A stretch of 64,000 bases of DNA. Source: CAXBCP01 sp963974055. Lineage in GTDB: Bacteria; Pseudomonadota; Alphaproteobacteria; MPNO01; UBA830. Of this stretch, positions 14,566 to 23,859 are shown piece after piece (position 1 is the first letter of the stretch; each line of letters starts with the position of its first letter). The stretch spans positions 124,001 to 188,000 of the forward strand of contig CAXBCP010000002.1 of the NCBI GenBank assembly GCA_963974055.1, given 5' to 3'. The notes below the pieces were generated by a model. That model ran no database searches. It saw only the letters and a program-made list of their open reading frames with translations, and had not been told where the DNA came from. Position numbers and translations under genes: made by a program.

Positions 14566-17337
14566 ATGCCGCTCGATGGAAACAGCGCCGACATAACGTT
14601 CTCGCTCGACGGACGGGACGTCACGGCGCAGCCGGGGGAATCCATCTGGCAGGTCGCGCAGCGCGAAGGCACCGACATTCCGCATCTGTGCTATGCGCCC
14701 GAACCGGGCTACCGGGCGGACGGCAATTGCCGCGCCTGCATGGTCGAGGTCGAGGGCGAACGCGTCCTCGCGGCATCGTGCATCCGCCAGCCGACCGAGG
14801 GCATGGTCGTCAACACCGCAACCGAACGCGCCGAATCGTCCCGCAAAATGGTGTTCGAGCTGCTCGTCGCCGATCAGCCGCCGCGCGGGTCCACCCATGA
14901 CGGCGGCTCCAAATTCTGGCAATGGGCCGACCGGCTCGGCGTTGCCGACAGCCGCTTCCCGTCCCGCCTGACCCCGGAACCCGACCTGTCGCACCCCGCA
15001 ATGGCGGTAAACCTGGATGCCTGCATCAACTGCAATCTCTGCGTCCGCGCCTGCCGCGACGTTCAGGTCAACGACGTGATCGGCATGGCCTATCGCGGCG
15101 CGCATTCGAAAATCGTGTTCGATTTCGACGACCCGATGGGGGACAGCACCTGTGTCGCCTGCGGCGAATGCGTCCAGGCCTGCCCGACCGGCGCGCTGTT
15201 GCCGGCCACCGTCTCAGCGCCCGAAGGCCGTATCCAGCCGGACCGCCAGGTGGATTCGCTCTGTCCGTATTGCGGCGTCGGCTGCCAGCTGACCTACAAC
15301 ATCAAGGACGACATGCTGCTCTTCGTCGAAGGCCGCGACGGGCCGTCCAATCACAAGCGGCTTTGCGTAAAGGGCCGGTTCGGCTTCGATTACATCCATC
15401 ACCCGCACCGGCTGACGAAACCGCTGGTCCGGAAGGAAGGCGTGGCGAAAGACGTCGCCGTACAACTCGACCCCGGCAATCCGCTGGAATACTTCCGCGA
15501 AGCTTCGTGGGACGAAGCGCTGGATATCGCAGCAGCGGGCCTGAAGAAAGTCATCGACGAACGCGGCGGCAGCGGCCTCGCCGGGTTCGGATCGGCCAAG
15601 GGTTCGAACGAGGAAGCCTATCTGTTCCAGAAACTGGTACGCACCGGATTCCACACCAACAATGTCGATCACTGCACGCGGTTGTGCCACGCGTCTTCGG
15701 TCGCCGCCCTGATGGAAACGGTCAATTCCGGCGCCGTATCCGCCCCGTTTTACGATTGCGAGAATTCAGACGTCATTATCGTTATCGGCGCAAATCCGAC
15801 CGTCAACCATCCGGTCGCGGCGACCTTCTTCAAGAACGCCGTGAAGAACGGCGCGACGCTGGTCGTCATGGACCCGCGCGGACAGGCGCTGTCGCGCCAC
15901 GCGACGCATATGCTGCAGTTCAAGGGCGGATCAGACGTCGCGCTGCTGAACGCGATGATGCACACCATCGTCGAGGAAGGTCTCGCGGACGAAAACTACA
16001 TCGCGGGCTTTACCGAGGGCTTCGACGCGTTAAAGGAACACGTGAAGGGGTTTTCGCCGGAGAAAATGGCAGATATCTGCGGCATCGATGCGGCGACCAT
16101 CCGCGAGGTCGCCCGCAAATATGCGACCGCGCGGAAAAGCATCATCTTCTGGGGAATGGGCATATCGCAGCATGTCCACGGCACCGACAATTCGCGCTGC
16201 CTGATATCGCTGGCGCTGATGACCGGCCATGTCGGGCGCCCCGGCACCGGCCTGCATCCGCTGCGCGGCCAGAACAACGTACAGGGCGCGTCCGATGTGG
16301 GGCTGATTCCCATGTTCTTCCCGGATTACGTCGCGGTCGACAATGAACGCGAACACGATCGGTTCGAAAAATTCTGGGATACCGAACTCGCCCCCGAACG
16401 CGGCCTGACGGTGGTCGAGATCATGGGCGCGATTCACGCGGGCGATATCCGCGCGATGTACATCATGGGCGAAAACCCGGCGATGTCGGACCCCGATGCC
16501 GGCCATGCCCGCAAGGCGCTGGCGTCGCTTGACCATCTGGTCGTGCAGGACCTGTTCCTCACCGAAACCGCGTCCTTCGCAGATGTCGTCCTGCCAGCCA
16601 GCGCGTTCCCCGAAAAAGACGGTACCTTCACCAATACCAACCGGCAGGTCCAGATGGGTCACAAGGCCCTGCCCCTGCCCGGCGAGGCAAAGCAGGATCT
16701 TTGGATCATCCAGGAAATCGCCCGGCGCATCGGGCTCGACTGGAACTACGCGGGCCCGGCCGAGGTATATGCCGAAATGGCGGCGTGCATGCATTCCTTC
16801 AACGGCATCACCTGGGACAGGCTGGTGAACGAAAGCTCGGTCACCTATCCGGTCGGCGAGGACGGCGTCAGTCACGAGATTATCTTCCGCGAAGGGTTCC
16901 CGACCGCCTCGGGTCGGGGGCGGTTCGTTCCGGCGGATGTGCTCCCGCCGGACGAAGTTCCCGACGACGAATATCCGATGATCCTGACCACGGGGCGGGT
17001 GCTCGAACACTGGCATACCGGCTCCATGACCCGCCGCTCGAACGTGCTCGACCGCATCGAACCCGAAGCGACAGCCAACCTGTCGCCCCGCGCGCTCGCG
17101 AAAATCGGTCTGAAACCCGGCGATATCATCCGGGTCGAAACACGGCGCGGCGCCATCGAACTGAAGGCCCGCGCCGACCGCGACGTGCCCGAAGGCATGA
17201 TCTTCATCCCGTTCTGCTATGTCGAGGCGGCCGCCAACCTGCTGACCAACCCCGCGCTCGACCCGTTCGGCAAAATCCCCGAATTCAAGTTCTGCGCCGC
17301 ACGCGTATCTGCGGCGGAGACAGTTGCCGCCGAATAA
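14566..17337 (+). CDS. Formate dehydrogenase alpha (molybdopterin) subunit
   Basis: Catalytic subunit, 923 residues, oxidising formate to CO2 at a bis-molybdopterin guanine dinucleotide centre. N-terminal NuoG-like [2Fe-2S] domain with C42, C55, C58, C72; two [4Fe-4S] sets, CINCNLC from C153 and CVACGEC from C196; a further cluster CPYCGVGC from C233; then the molybdopterin domains. The Mo ligand is Cys374 in HCTRLCHASSVAALM, so this is a cysteine, not selenocysteine, enzyme. The C-terminal MopB-type domain (about 790-905) is present. Ribosome site AAAGGAG precedes the ATG. No FdhD/FdsC chaperone or small FdsD subunit gene lies next to it in the window. Family is secure; it could in principle also reduce CO2. 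Confidence 0.95.
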   Translation: MPLDGNSADITFSLDGRDVTAQPGESIWQVAQREGTDIPHLCYAPEPGYRADGNCRACMVEVEGERVLAASCIRQPTEGMVVNTATERAESSRKMVFELLVADQPPRGSTHDGGSKFWQWADRLGVADSRFPSRLTPEPDLSHPAMAVNLDACINCNLCVRACRDVQVNDVIGMAYRGAHSKIVFDFDDPMGDSTCVACGECVQACPTGALLPATVSAPEGRIQPDRQVDSLCPYCGVGCQLTYNIKDDMLLFVEGRDGPSNHKRLCVKGRFGFDYIHHPHRLTKPLVRKEGVAKDVAVQLDPGNPLEYFREASWDEALDIAAAGLKKVIDERGGSGLAGFGSAKGSNEEAYLFQKLVRTGFHTNNVDHCTRLCHASSVAALMETVNSGAVSAPFYDCENSDVIIVIGANPTVNHPVAATFFKNAVKNGATLVVMDPRGQALSRHATHMLQFKGGSDVALLNAMMHTIVEEGLADENYIAGFTEGFDALKEHVKGFSPEKMADICGIDAATIREVARKYATARKSIIFWGMGISQHVHGTDNSRCLISLALMTGHVGRPGTGLHPLRGQNNVQGASDVGLIPMFFPDYVAVDNEREHDRFEKFWDTELAPERGLTVVEIMGAIHAGDIRAMYIMGENPAMSDPDAGHARKALASLDHLVVQDLFLTETASFADVVLPASAFPEKDGTFTNTNRQVQMGHKALPLPGEAKQDLWIIQEIARRIGLDWNYAGPAEVYAEMAACMHSFNGITWDRLVNESSVTYPVGEDGVSHEIIFREGFPTASGRGRFVPADVLPPDEVPDDEYPMILTTGRVLEHWHTGSMTRRSNVLDRIEPEATANLSPRALAKIGLKPGDIIRVETRRGAIELKARADRDVPEGMIFIPFCYVEAAANLLTNPALDPFGKIPEFKFCAARVSAAETVAAE

Positions 17338-17373
17338 ATTGGCTAGAGCATATTCCGCTTACGCGGACTCGCG

Positions 17374-17438
17374 CCGGCCCGCTCCCCCTCCCGGCCACCC
17401 ATAAGGATAGTGGGTGGCCGGGAGGGGGAGCGGGCCGG
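17374..17438. repeat. Perfect 28-bp inverted repeat (hairpin) after the formate dehydrogenase operon
   Basis: Bases 17374-17401 are the exact reverse complement of 17411-17438, with a 9-base loop (TAAGGATAG). The stem is about 80% GC or more and has C-rich and G-rich strands, beginning CCGGCCCGCTCCCCC. It lies between two convergent genes, after a short CCGCttaCGCGG motif, and has no T-tract. It may end transcription, protect 3' ends, or be one copy of a dispersed palindromic (REP/BIME-like) element. A stem this long is not expected by chance. Confidence 0.85.
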
Positions 17439-17460
17439 TGCCGTCAATACAGGAAACGGC

Positions 17461-18186
17461 CTAGAATTCCCCCAGTACCGTCCGCGTAAAGGTCAGGGGC
17501 AGGGAATCCGACGAAAGCGTTGCAGTGCGTTGCCGGCGCAGGACCTCGTCATCGATATGGGCGCGCACGAACGCGTCGAGGTCCTGATCCGGGGACAGCC
17601 GGGCGCGCAGATGGTCGAGCATTTCAATCTGGCGCATCGCGGCCAGAACCCGCCCCTCGGCGGCAATTTCAGCCAGCGCCACGGGTGCACCGTTCACGTT
17701 CACGCAGCCGACGATTGCGGTATATGCAAATGCCTCCCTCAATGTTTCCGCGGCATCCGGGATATCGACCCGGATATCGTCCAGGCGGTCGTAGGTATAG
17801 TTGCGCTCGGTTTCGTGCATGCGGTTAAGCTGGGCATCGTCGAGCCACAGGACATAGGTCGTCACCCGCGTGCCCGGCGACGGATGAAACGTCGACGGCA
17901 CCGAGCCGTACCCCGCCAGATGCGCGGCGTAGACGGAATCGAAATCGTGCAACACGCCGCGCTGAATGGGAATTTCCACGTGGCCCGGCAGCACGCTGTA
18001 TTTGCGCGCCAGTTGCTCGTGCGACTGGTTCGACCCGGCGGCCAGCACCGGCGTGCGCCCGGCGCGGTCGAAGCCGTGATCGTCGAGGTCGTAGGGCTGG
18101 CCGTTGCGAAACACGTAGGACCGCCCCGGCACCGGGAACGGGTAGGATTTGGCATGCGCGACGGCATCGGTTTTAAGGTCTGTCAT
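17461..18186 (-). CDS. Hypothetical protein, possible gamma-glutamylcyclotransferase-like fold
   Basis: I do not recognise this 241-residue protein with confidence. Codon usage and length indicate a real gene. It has no signal peptide and no membrane helix. The segment TPVLAAGSNQSHEQLARKY (about 45-63) recalls the glycine-rich start (YGSNL) of the gamma-glutamylcyclotransferase fold, and METERNY-like HETERNYTYDRL near 124-135 could be the region with the catalytic Glu, but both matches are loose. It is convergent with the formate dehydrogenase operon and divergent from ubiD, with 92 bases between it and ubiD. No functional inference from context. Confidence 0.7.
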   Translation of the reverse strand: MTDLKTDAVAHAKSYPFPVPGRSYVFRNGQPYDLDDHGFDRAGRTPVLAAGSNQSHEQLARKYSVLPGHVEIPIQRGVLHDFDSVYAAHLAGYGSVPSTFHPSPGTRVTTYVLWLDDAQLNRMHETERNYTYDRLDDIRVDIPDAAETLREAFAYTAIVGCVNVNGAPVALAEIAAEGRVLAAMRQIEMLDHLRARLSPDQDLDAFVRAHIDDEVLRRQRTATLSSDSLPLTFTRTVLGEF

Positions 18187-18278
18187 GCCCGGTATTCAGC
18201 CCGAATCCGCCGCCCCTGTACAGATGGCGCATTGCCGCGCTTGACCGGTATGCGCGCTTCGGGCAGAACCGCCCGGCC

Positions 18279-19790
18279 ATGGCCTATGCCAATCTCCGGG
18301 ACTATATCGACCGCCTCGAATCGGAGGGGCGGCTCGTGCGCGTCTCCGCGCCGGTATCGACCGCGCTGGAGATGACGGAAATCCAGACCCGACTGCTTGC
18401 CGAGGAAGGCCCGGCGGTCCTGTTCGAGAACGCAATCGGGCCGGACGGCACGCCCTGCGGCATGCCGGTTCTCGCCAATCTGTTCGGCACCGTCGAACGC
18501 GTCGCCTGGGGCATGGACAAGACACCGGAACAGTTACGCGAATTCGGCGAACAGCTCGCCTTTCTGCGTCAGCCCGAACCGCCGGGCGGCTGGCGCGAGG
18601 CGGTGGAGATGCTGCCGCTGCTGAAAACCGTCATGGCGATGAAGCCGAAAACCGTCAGCCGCGCGCCCTGCCAGGACGTGGTGCTGACCGGAGACGATAT
18701 CGACCTTGCCAGCCTGCCGGTCCAGATGTGCTGGCCGGACGAGCCCGCGCCGCTGATCACCTGGCCACTGGTCGTCACCGCCGGCAGGAACGGCAAGCCC
18801 AATATCGGCATCTACCGGATGCAGGTCACCGGGCGCGACACGACCCTCATGCGCTGGCTTGCCCATCGCGGCGGCGCGCACCATGCGGGCGATGCCGCCA
18901 GTGCCGGGGCCGACAGCATTCCCGCCGCCGCCGTGATCGGCGCCGATCCCGCGACCATCATCGCCGCCGTCGCCCCGGTGCCGGAATCCATGTCCGAATA
19001 CCAGTTCGCGGGCCTGCTGCGCGGCAGGAAAGTCGAGCTGGTCGACTGCAAAACCATACCGCTGCAGGTCCCTGCGGAAGCCGAGATCGTCATCGAAGGT
19101 CATGTATCGCTGAGCCATACGGCGCAGGAAGGCCCCTATGGCGACCACACCGGTTATTACAACGCGGCGGAACCGTTCCCCGTCTTTACGGTATCGGCGA
19201 TCACCATGCGCCGGGACCCGATCTATCTGACCACCTTTACCGGCCGCCCGCCGGACGAACCGTCTGTGCTCGGCCGGGCGCTGAACGACGTGTTCATCCC
19301 GCTCCTGGTACAGCAATTTCCCGAAATCGACGATTTCTGGCTGCCGCCCGAGGCCTGTTCGTATCGCGTGGCCGTTGTATCGATCCGAAAACAGTATCCC
19401 GGTCACGCCAAGCGGGTAATGATGGGCGTGTGGTCCTACCTGAAGCAGTTCATGTATACGAAATTCGTGATTGTCGTGGACCACGATATAGACGCCCGGA
19501 AATGGGAAGACGTGATCTGGGCGATTTCGACCAATGTCGATGCAGCGCGCGACGTTACCCTTGTCGAGAACACCCCGATAGACTATCTCGACTTTGCCTC
19601 CCCGGTCGAAGGACTGGGATCCAAGATGGGCATCGACGCAACCGCAAAAATTCCGCCGGAAACCGCGCGGGACTGGGGCCGCCGTATCCGGATGTCCGAC
19701 GACATCATCGACGAGGTCACGCGGAAGTGGCAGGAATACGGCTTGCCGGGCAGCGGCGCGCCGATCTGGAAACCGACCGACGAAACGTAA
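18279..19790 (+). CDS. ubiD: 3-octaprenyl-4-hydroxybenzoate carboxy-lyase UbiD
   Basis: Prenyl-FMN-dependent decarboxylase of ubiquinone synthesis, 503 residues, close to the 497 of E. coli UbiD, to which it is similar along its whole length: CWPDEPAPLITWPLVVT, GIYRMQVTG, MRWLAHRGGA, EGPYGDHTGYYN (containing catalytic glutamate), TFTGRPPDEPSVLG, GHAKRVMMGVWS and ENTPIDYLDFASPV. This places it in the true UbiD group, unlike the two UbiD-family genes at 40671-43941. The partner UbiX that makes prenyl-FMN is not in the window. The pmbA gene follows after 16 bases. Confidence 0.95.
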   Translation: MAYANLRDYIDRLESEGRLVRVSAPVSTALEMTEIQTRLLAEEGPAVLFENAIGPDGTPCGMPVLANLFGTVERVAWGMDKTPEQLREFGEQLAFLRQPEPPGGWREAVEMLPLLKTVMAMKPKTVSRAPCQDVVLTGDDIDLASLPVQMCWPDEPAPLITWPLVVTAGRNGKPNIGIYRMQVTGRDTTLMRWLAHRGGAHHAGDAASAGADSIPAAAVIGADPATIIAAVAPVPESMSEYQFAGLLRGRKVELVDCKTIPLQVPAEAEIVIEGHVSLSHTAQEGPYGDHTGYYNAAEPFPVFTVSAITMRRDPIYLTTFTGRPPDEPSVLGRALNDVFIPLLVQQFPEIDDFWLPPEACSYRVAVVSIRKQYPGHAKRVMMGVWSYLKQFMYTKFVIVVDHDIDARKWEDVIWAISTNVDAARDVTLVENTPIDYLDFASPVEGLGSKMGIDATAKIPPETARDWGRRIRMSDDIIDEVTRKWQEYGLPGSGAPIWKPTDET

Positions 19791-19806
19791 TGACGGGTAG
19801 CAATAC

Positions 19807-21150
19807 ATGGCCGACGCCGATACTCAGCTGAATCTCCTCGCCGACATTCTCGCCGCAGCCAAGAAGGCCGGGGCAGATGCGGCGGATGCGGTAACGTATA
19901 ACGCCGCGTCGCTGTCGGTATCGTGCCGCATGGGCGAACTGGAAAAGCTCGAACGCGCCGAGAGCAACGATCTCGGCCTCCGCGTCTTCATCGGCCGGCA
20001 GCAGGCCATGGTCTCCTCCACCGATTTCGACCCGTCGACCCTGAACGAAGTGGTCGAGCGCGCCGTCGCCATGGCGAAAGCCGCGCCGGAAGATATCTAT
20101 TGCGGGCTGGCGACACCGGACCAGCTTGTAACCGACCCGCCCGTCATCGACATGCACGACAGGACCGAACCCGCCAACGAGGCGCTGATCGAAGCAGCGA
20201 AGATGGCCGAAGACGCCGCCCGCGCCGTACCCGGCATCACCAATACCGAAGGCGCCGAAACCGCGTGGAGCCAGGCGCAGATTGCGATCGCCACCTCGAA
20301 CGGCTTCGCCCAGGCCTATTCGACATCGAGCCACAGTCTTGCCGCGTCGGTGCTGGCCGGTGAAGGCACAGCCATGGAGCGGGATTACGATTACACCTCG
20401 GCGGTCTATTACGAAGACCTGGAGGATCCGGCGGAGATCGGGCGCCGCGCCGGCGAACGGGCGGTGAAGCGCCTCAACGCGAAAAAGGTCAAAACCCAGC
20501 AGGTACCGGTGGTTTACGATCCCCGGGTCTCGGGCGGGCTGCTCCGCCATTATGCAGGGGGCATCAACGGATCGTCCATCACCCGCGGCACGTCGTTTCT
20601 GAAGGATTCGATGGGCAAGAAGATATTTTCCGACGGCATCAACATTATCGACGATCCGCACCGGCCGCGCGGGTTCCGCTCGAAGCCGTTCGACGCCGAG
20701 GGCCTGCCGAACGCCCGGCGCGCGATCGCCGAAAACGGCGTGCTGACGACCTGGGTGCTGGATTTGTCCTCGGCCCGCCAGCTCGACCTGGAATCGACCG
20801 GCAATGCCTCGCGCGGCACATCTTCGCCGCCCTCGCCGTCGGTCACCAATCTTTACATGGAAGCCGGCACCCAGACCCCGGCCGAACTGATGGCCGATAT
20901 CGAAAACGGTTTCTACATCACCGAGCTGATCGGCATGGGGATCAACATGATCACCGGCGATTACAGCCGGGGCGCGACCGGTTTCTGGATCGAGAATGGC
21001 GAGATTACCTATCCCGTCAGCGAAATGACCGTCGCCGGCAACCTGAAGGACATGTTCGCAAACCTTGTCCCGGCCGACGATCTGGTGTTCCGCTACGGGA
21101 CGGATGCCCCCACGATTCGCATCGACGGCATGACCGTTGCCGGTCTCTGA
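19807..21150 (+). CDS. pmbA: PmbA/TldD-family metalloprotease (PmbA subgroup)
   Basis: Subunit of the TldD/PmbA (TldE) type peptidase, 447 residues, cytoplasmic. In E. coli the TldD-TldE pair matures microcin and degrades unstructured peptides; TldD carries the zinc site and PmbA/TldE lacks it. Typical stretches are VYDPRVSGGLLRHYAGGING, GTSFLKDSMGKKIF, STGNASRGTSSPPSPSVTN and the C-terminal ITGDYSRGATGFWIENGE. No HEXXH motif is present, in keeping with the PmbA side of the family. It lies just upstream of the lipid A cluster, a common arrangement in alphaproteobacteria. Confidence 0.92.
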   Translation: MADADTQLNLLADILAAAKKAGADAADAVTYNAASLSVSCRMGELEKLERAESNDLGLRVFIGRQQAMVSSTDFDPSTLNEVVERAVAMAKAAPEDIYCGLATPDQLVTDPPVIDMHDRTEPANEALIEAAKMAEDAARAVPGITNTEGAETAWSQAQIAIATSNGFAQAYSTSSHSLAASVLAGEGTAMERDYDYTSAVYYEDLEDPAEIGRRAGERAVKRLNAKKVKTQQVPVVYDPRVSGGLLRHYAGGINGSSITRGTSFLKDSMGKKIFSDGINIIDDPHRPRGFRSKPFDAEGLPNARRAIAENGVLTTWVLDLSSARQLDLESTGNASRGTSSPPSPSVTNLYMEAGTQTPAELMADIENGFYITELIGMGINMITGDYSRGATGFWIENGEITYPVSEMTVAGNLKDMFANLVPADDLVFRYGTDAPTIRIDGMTVAGL

Positions 21151-21228
21151 CCGCCCAAACGACTGATTCTCTTTGTAGTTTCAAACAATTGGCCGGATTC
21201 GTCCGTCATGGTATCCTGATTCCCGGTA

Positions 21229-23118
21229 TTGCACCCACGCGAAACGGAACACGCTCTTTTGGCTGACCCTGTTCAGGCGCCCGACACGGCCCACGAACTG
21301 AACGACGACACGCATGCGACGTCGGATGCGCTTGTCCGCCGGTTGGTGAAGGAACAGCTATGGCCGCAGCGCGGGCGGATCCTGCTGACCTTTATCTGCA
21401 TGGTTCTCGTCGCCGGCGCGTCCGCCGCAATGATCTATCTGCTCAAGGACGTCGTCGACCAGGTGCTGGTCTCCCGCGACCGGACGATGCTCTACCTGCT
21501 GCCCGGCGCAATCATCTGCCTGGCGCTGGTATCCGGCATTGCCGGGTATTTCGAAGCCGTGAACATGGAGGTCATCGGCCACCGAATGGTCGCCAACCTG
21601 CAACGGCTGATGTATCGCGGCATTATCTGGGCGGATCTGCAGTTCTTTCACGACAATTCGGTCGGCAGGCTGATTTCGCGTTTCATCAACGATGCGGGAC
21701 TGCTGCGCTTCTCGGTCGCCAAGGCCCTGACCGGGCTGATGAAGGATTCTCTGCTGGTGATCTTTCTGGTCACCATCCTGGTCGTCCATAACTGGTTCCT
21801 GGCGCTGCTGACCGTCGTTGTCTTTCCGCTGGCGCTTTATCCGATCGTCCGCATCGGCAAGCGCATGCGCAAGATTTCGCGCAACACCCAGGTCGAAACC
21901 GGCGAAATGACGACGCTGCTGGACGAAACCTTCCAGGGCGCGCGTCACGTCAAGGCGTACACCATGGAGGAGCAGGAAACCGCCCGGGCGACGGTCGCGA
22001 TCGAGAAGATTTTCGCGCTGACGCGCAAGGCGGCGCGGGTGCAGGCGATAAGCCGGCCGCTGATGGAGACCCTGGGCGGAATTGCACTGGCCCTGGCAAT
22101 TCTCTACGGCGGCTCGCAGGTGATCGACGGCACCATGACCACCGGCGAACTGGCGTCGTTCCTCGCCGCGTTGCTCGCCGCCTACAAACCGATGAAGAAC
22201 ATCGCCAACCTCAACGCGACCCTGCAGCAGGGCCTCGCGGCGGCGCAGCGGGTGTTCAATATTCTCGACCTCAGGCCCCGGATTTCCGATGCTGAGGGCG
22301 CCACGGCGCTCGCCGATATCCGCGGCGATATAAAATTCGACAATGTCCAGTTCCGCTACACTGCAAAGGGCACCGCGCTGAACGGCATCGATCTCGACAT
22401 TCCGGCGGGCAAGACCGTGGCGCTGGTGGGGCCGTCCGGCGCCGGGAAGTCCACGATCCTCAACCTGATTCCCCGGTTCTACGATCCGCAAAGCGGCACC
22501 GTGACCATCGACGGCCGCGACGTCCGGGATGTAACGCTGGACAGCCTGCGCGGCGGTATCGCCCTGGTCAGCCAGGAAATATCCCTGTTCGACGACACGA
22601 TCCGCGCCAATATCGCCTACGGGAAGCCGGGCGCAAGCGAGGCCGAGATTATCCGGGCCGCCACCGATGCCGACGCCCATGACTTCATCACCGAGCTGCC
22701 GGACGGCTACGACACCCATGTCGGCGGCCGCGGGGTGAAACTGTCCGGCGGACAGCGCCAGCGCATCGCCATTGCCCGCGCGATGGTCAAGGATGCGCCG
22801 ATTCTGCTGCTCGACGAGGCGACGTCGGCGCTCGACACCGAAACGGAACGCCAGGTGCAGGCAGCTCTCGCCCGGCTCAAACAGGGACGGACCACGGTGG
22901 TCATCGCCCACCGGCTGTCGACGATCGTGGATGCCGATACCATTTTCGTCATGGAAGACGGGCGCGTTGTCGAAACCGGCGCCCATAGCGACCTTCTTGC
23001 CCGCGGCGGCGCCTATAGCCGGCTGTATATGCTGCAGTTTGCCGGGGACGAGGCCACGAACGACGCCGGCGCAGGGGTTGCGGCGGACGCGAACCCGCCC
23101 GCCGCCGCGCAGGCCTGA
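21229..23118 (+). CDS. MsbA-like lipid A/lipid exporter ABC transporter (fused permease-ATPase)
   Basis: Half-transporter of 629 residues with an N-terminal six-helix exporter domain (about 45-340) and a C-terminal ATPase (about 365-605). The ATPase shows Walker A GPSGAGKST, signature LSGGQRQRIAIARA, Walker B ILLLDEATSALD and the IAHRLST switch. It is expected to form a homodimer in the inner membrane; its place directly before waaA and lpxK makes flipping of lipid A core the best inferred role. The start is uncertain: a TTG at 21229 gives the longest form, with another in-frame TTG at 21259; there is no ATG near the N-terminus. The last 30 residues are Ala-rich and of low complexity. Confidence 0.9.
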   Translation: MHPRETEHALLADPVQAPDTAHELNDDTHATSDALVRRLVKEQLWPQRGRILLTFICMVLVAGASAAMIYLLKDVVDQVLVSRDRTMLYLLPGAIICLALVSGIAGYFEAVNMEVIGHRMVANLQRLMYRGIIWADLQFFHDNSVGRLISRFINDAGLLRFSVAKALTGLMKDSLLVIFLVTILVVHNWFLALLTVVVFPLALYPIVRIGKRMRKISRNTQVETGEMTTLLDETFQGARHVKAYTMEEQETARATVAIEKIFALTRKAARVQAISRPLMETLGGIALALAILYGGSQVIDGTMTTGELASFLAALLAAYKPMKNIANLNATLQQGLAAAQRVFNILDLRPRISDAEGATALADIRGDIKFDNVQFRYTAKGTALNGIDLDIPAGKTVALVGPSGAGKSTILNLIPRFYDPQSGTVTIDGRDVRDVTLDSLRGGIALVSQEISLFDDTIRANIAYGKPGASEAEIIRAATDADAHDFITELPDGYDTHVGGRGVKLSGGQRQRIAIARAMVKDAPILLLDEATSALDTETERQVQAALARLKQGRTTVVIAHRLSTIVDADTIFVMEDGRVVETGAHSDLLARGGAYSRLYMLQFAGDEATNDAGAGVAADANPPAAAQA

Positions 23119-23121
23119 CCG

Positions 23122-23859
23122 ATGGCCGTGGCCCGCCGGTTCGTCCGGCACCCTGCCGTCAGCGCTGCGTTAAGCTGGCTTGCCGCACGCTATATCCGGC
23201 TTGTCTGGCTGACCGGTCGGTGGCGGATCGAGAACGCTGCAACTGCCGAAAAGCTCATCGCCGACGGCCGGCCGTTCATCGCCTGTTTCTGGCACGGACG
23301 CATGCTGATGATTCCGAATGCCTGGAAATACGACGCCCCGATCAGCATCCTGATTTCGCATCATCGTGACGGCGTGTTCATTTCACGCACCCTCGGCCAT
23401 CTCGGCGTCGGGACAATCGCCGGGTCGTCTTCGCGCGGCGGCGCCAGTGCGCTGGCCGGCATGGTGCGCGCGCTCAAACGCGGCGAATACATGGGCATCA
23501 CGCCCGACGGCCCGCGCGGCCCCCGGATGCGGGCGGCGCCCGGCGCGGCGGCGGCGGCCCGGTTGTCCGGCGCTGTCCTGCTGCCGGTGTCGTACAGCGC
23601 AAGTTGCCGGCGCGTGCTGTCTTCCTGGGACCGCTTCGTGGTTCCGTTTCCATTCACCCGCGGCATCGTCCGTATCGGTCAGCCGATCGAGGTCGCCCGC
23701 AACGCGGACGAAGACGCCCTGGAACGCGCCCGGCACAGGCTCGAAACCGAACTGATATCGCTGACCGACGCGCTCGACACGGAACTCGGCGTCGACCGCA
23801 TCGCGCCGGCGGCCGCAGATTCACCGGCCGGGCCGACCGCGAAGAGCGGCGCGAAATGA
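23122..23859 (+). CDS. DUF374 lysophospholipid acyltransferase-like protein
   Basis: Protein of 245 residues with the DUF374 pattern: one N-terminal hydrophobic segment, FIACFWHGRMLMIPN near 53-67, ISHHRDGVFISRTL near 78-91 and the ITPDGPRGP motif near 125-133, which is related to the PlsC-type acyltransferase core. The family is usually found in LPS assembly clusters of alphaproteobacteria and is thought to transfer an acyl group or to act on lipid A intermediates; the exact substrate is not established. The stop overlaps the waaA start (ATGA), so the gene is part of the lipid A operon. Confidence 0.9.
   Translation: MAVARRFVRHPAVSAALSWLAARYIRLVWLTGRWRIENAATAEKLIADGRPFIACFWHGRMLMIPNAWKYDAPISILISHHRDGVFISRTLGHLGVGTIAGSSSRGGASALAGMVRALKRGEYMGITPDGPRGPRMRAAPGAAAAARLSGAVLLPVSYSASCRRVLSSWDRFVVPFPFTRGIVRIGQPIEVARNADEDALERARHRLETELISLTDALDTELGVDRIAPAAADSPAGPTAKSGAK

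Noticed and set aside
12799..15105. 768-codon open frame opposite the formate dehydrogenase genes
   Set aside because: Shadow of the GC-rich coding strand; it has no recognisable domain, and it runs across two real genes.
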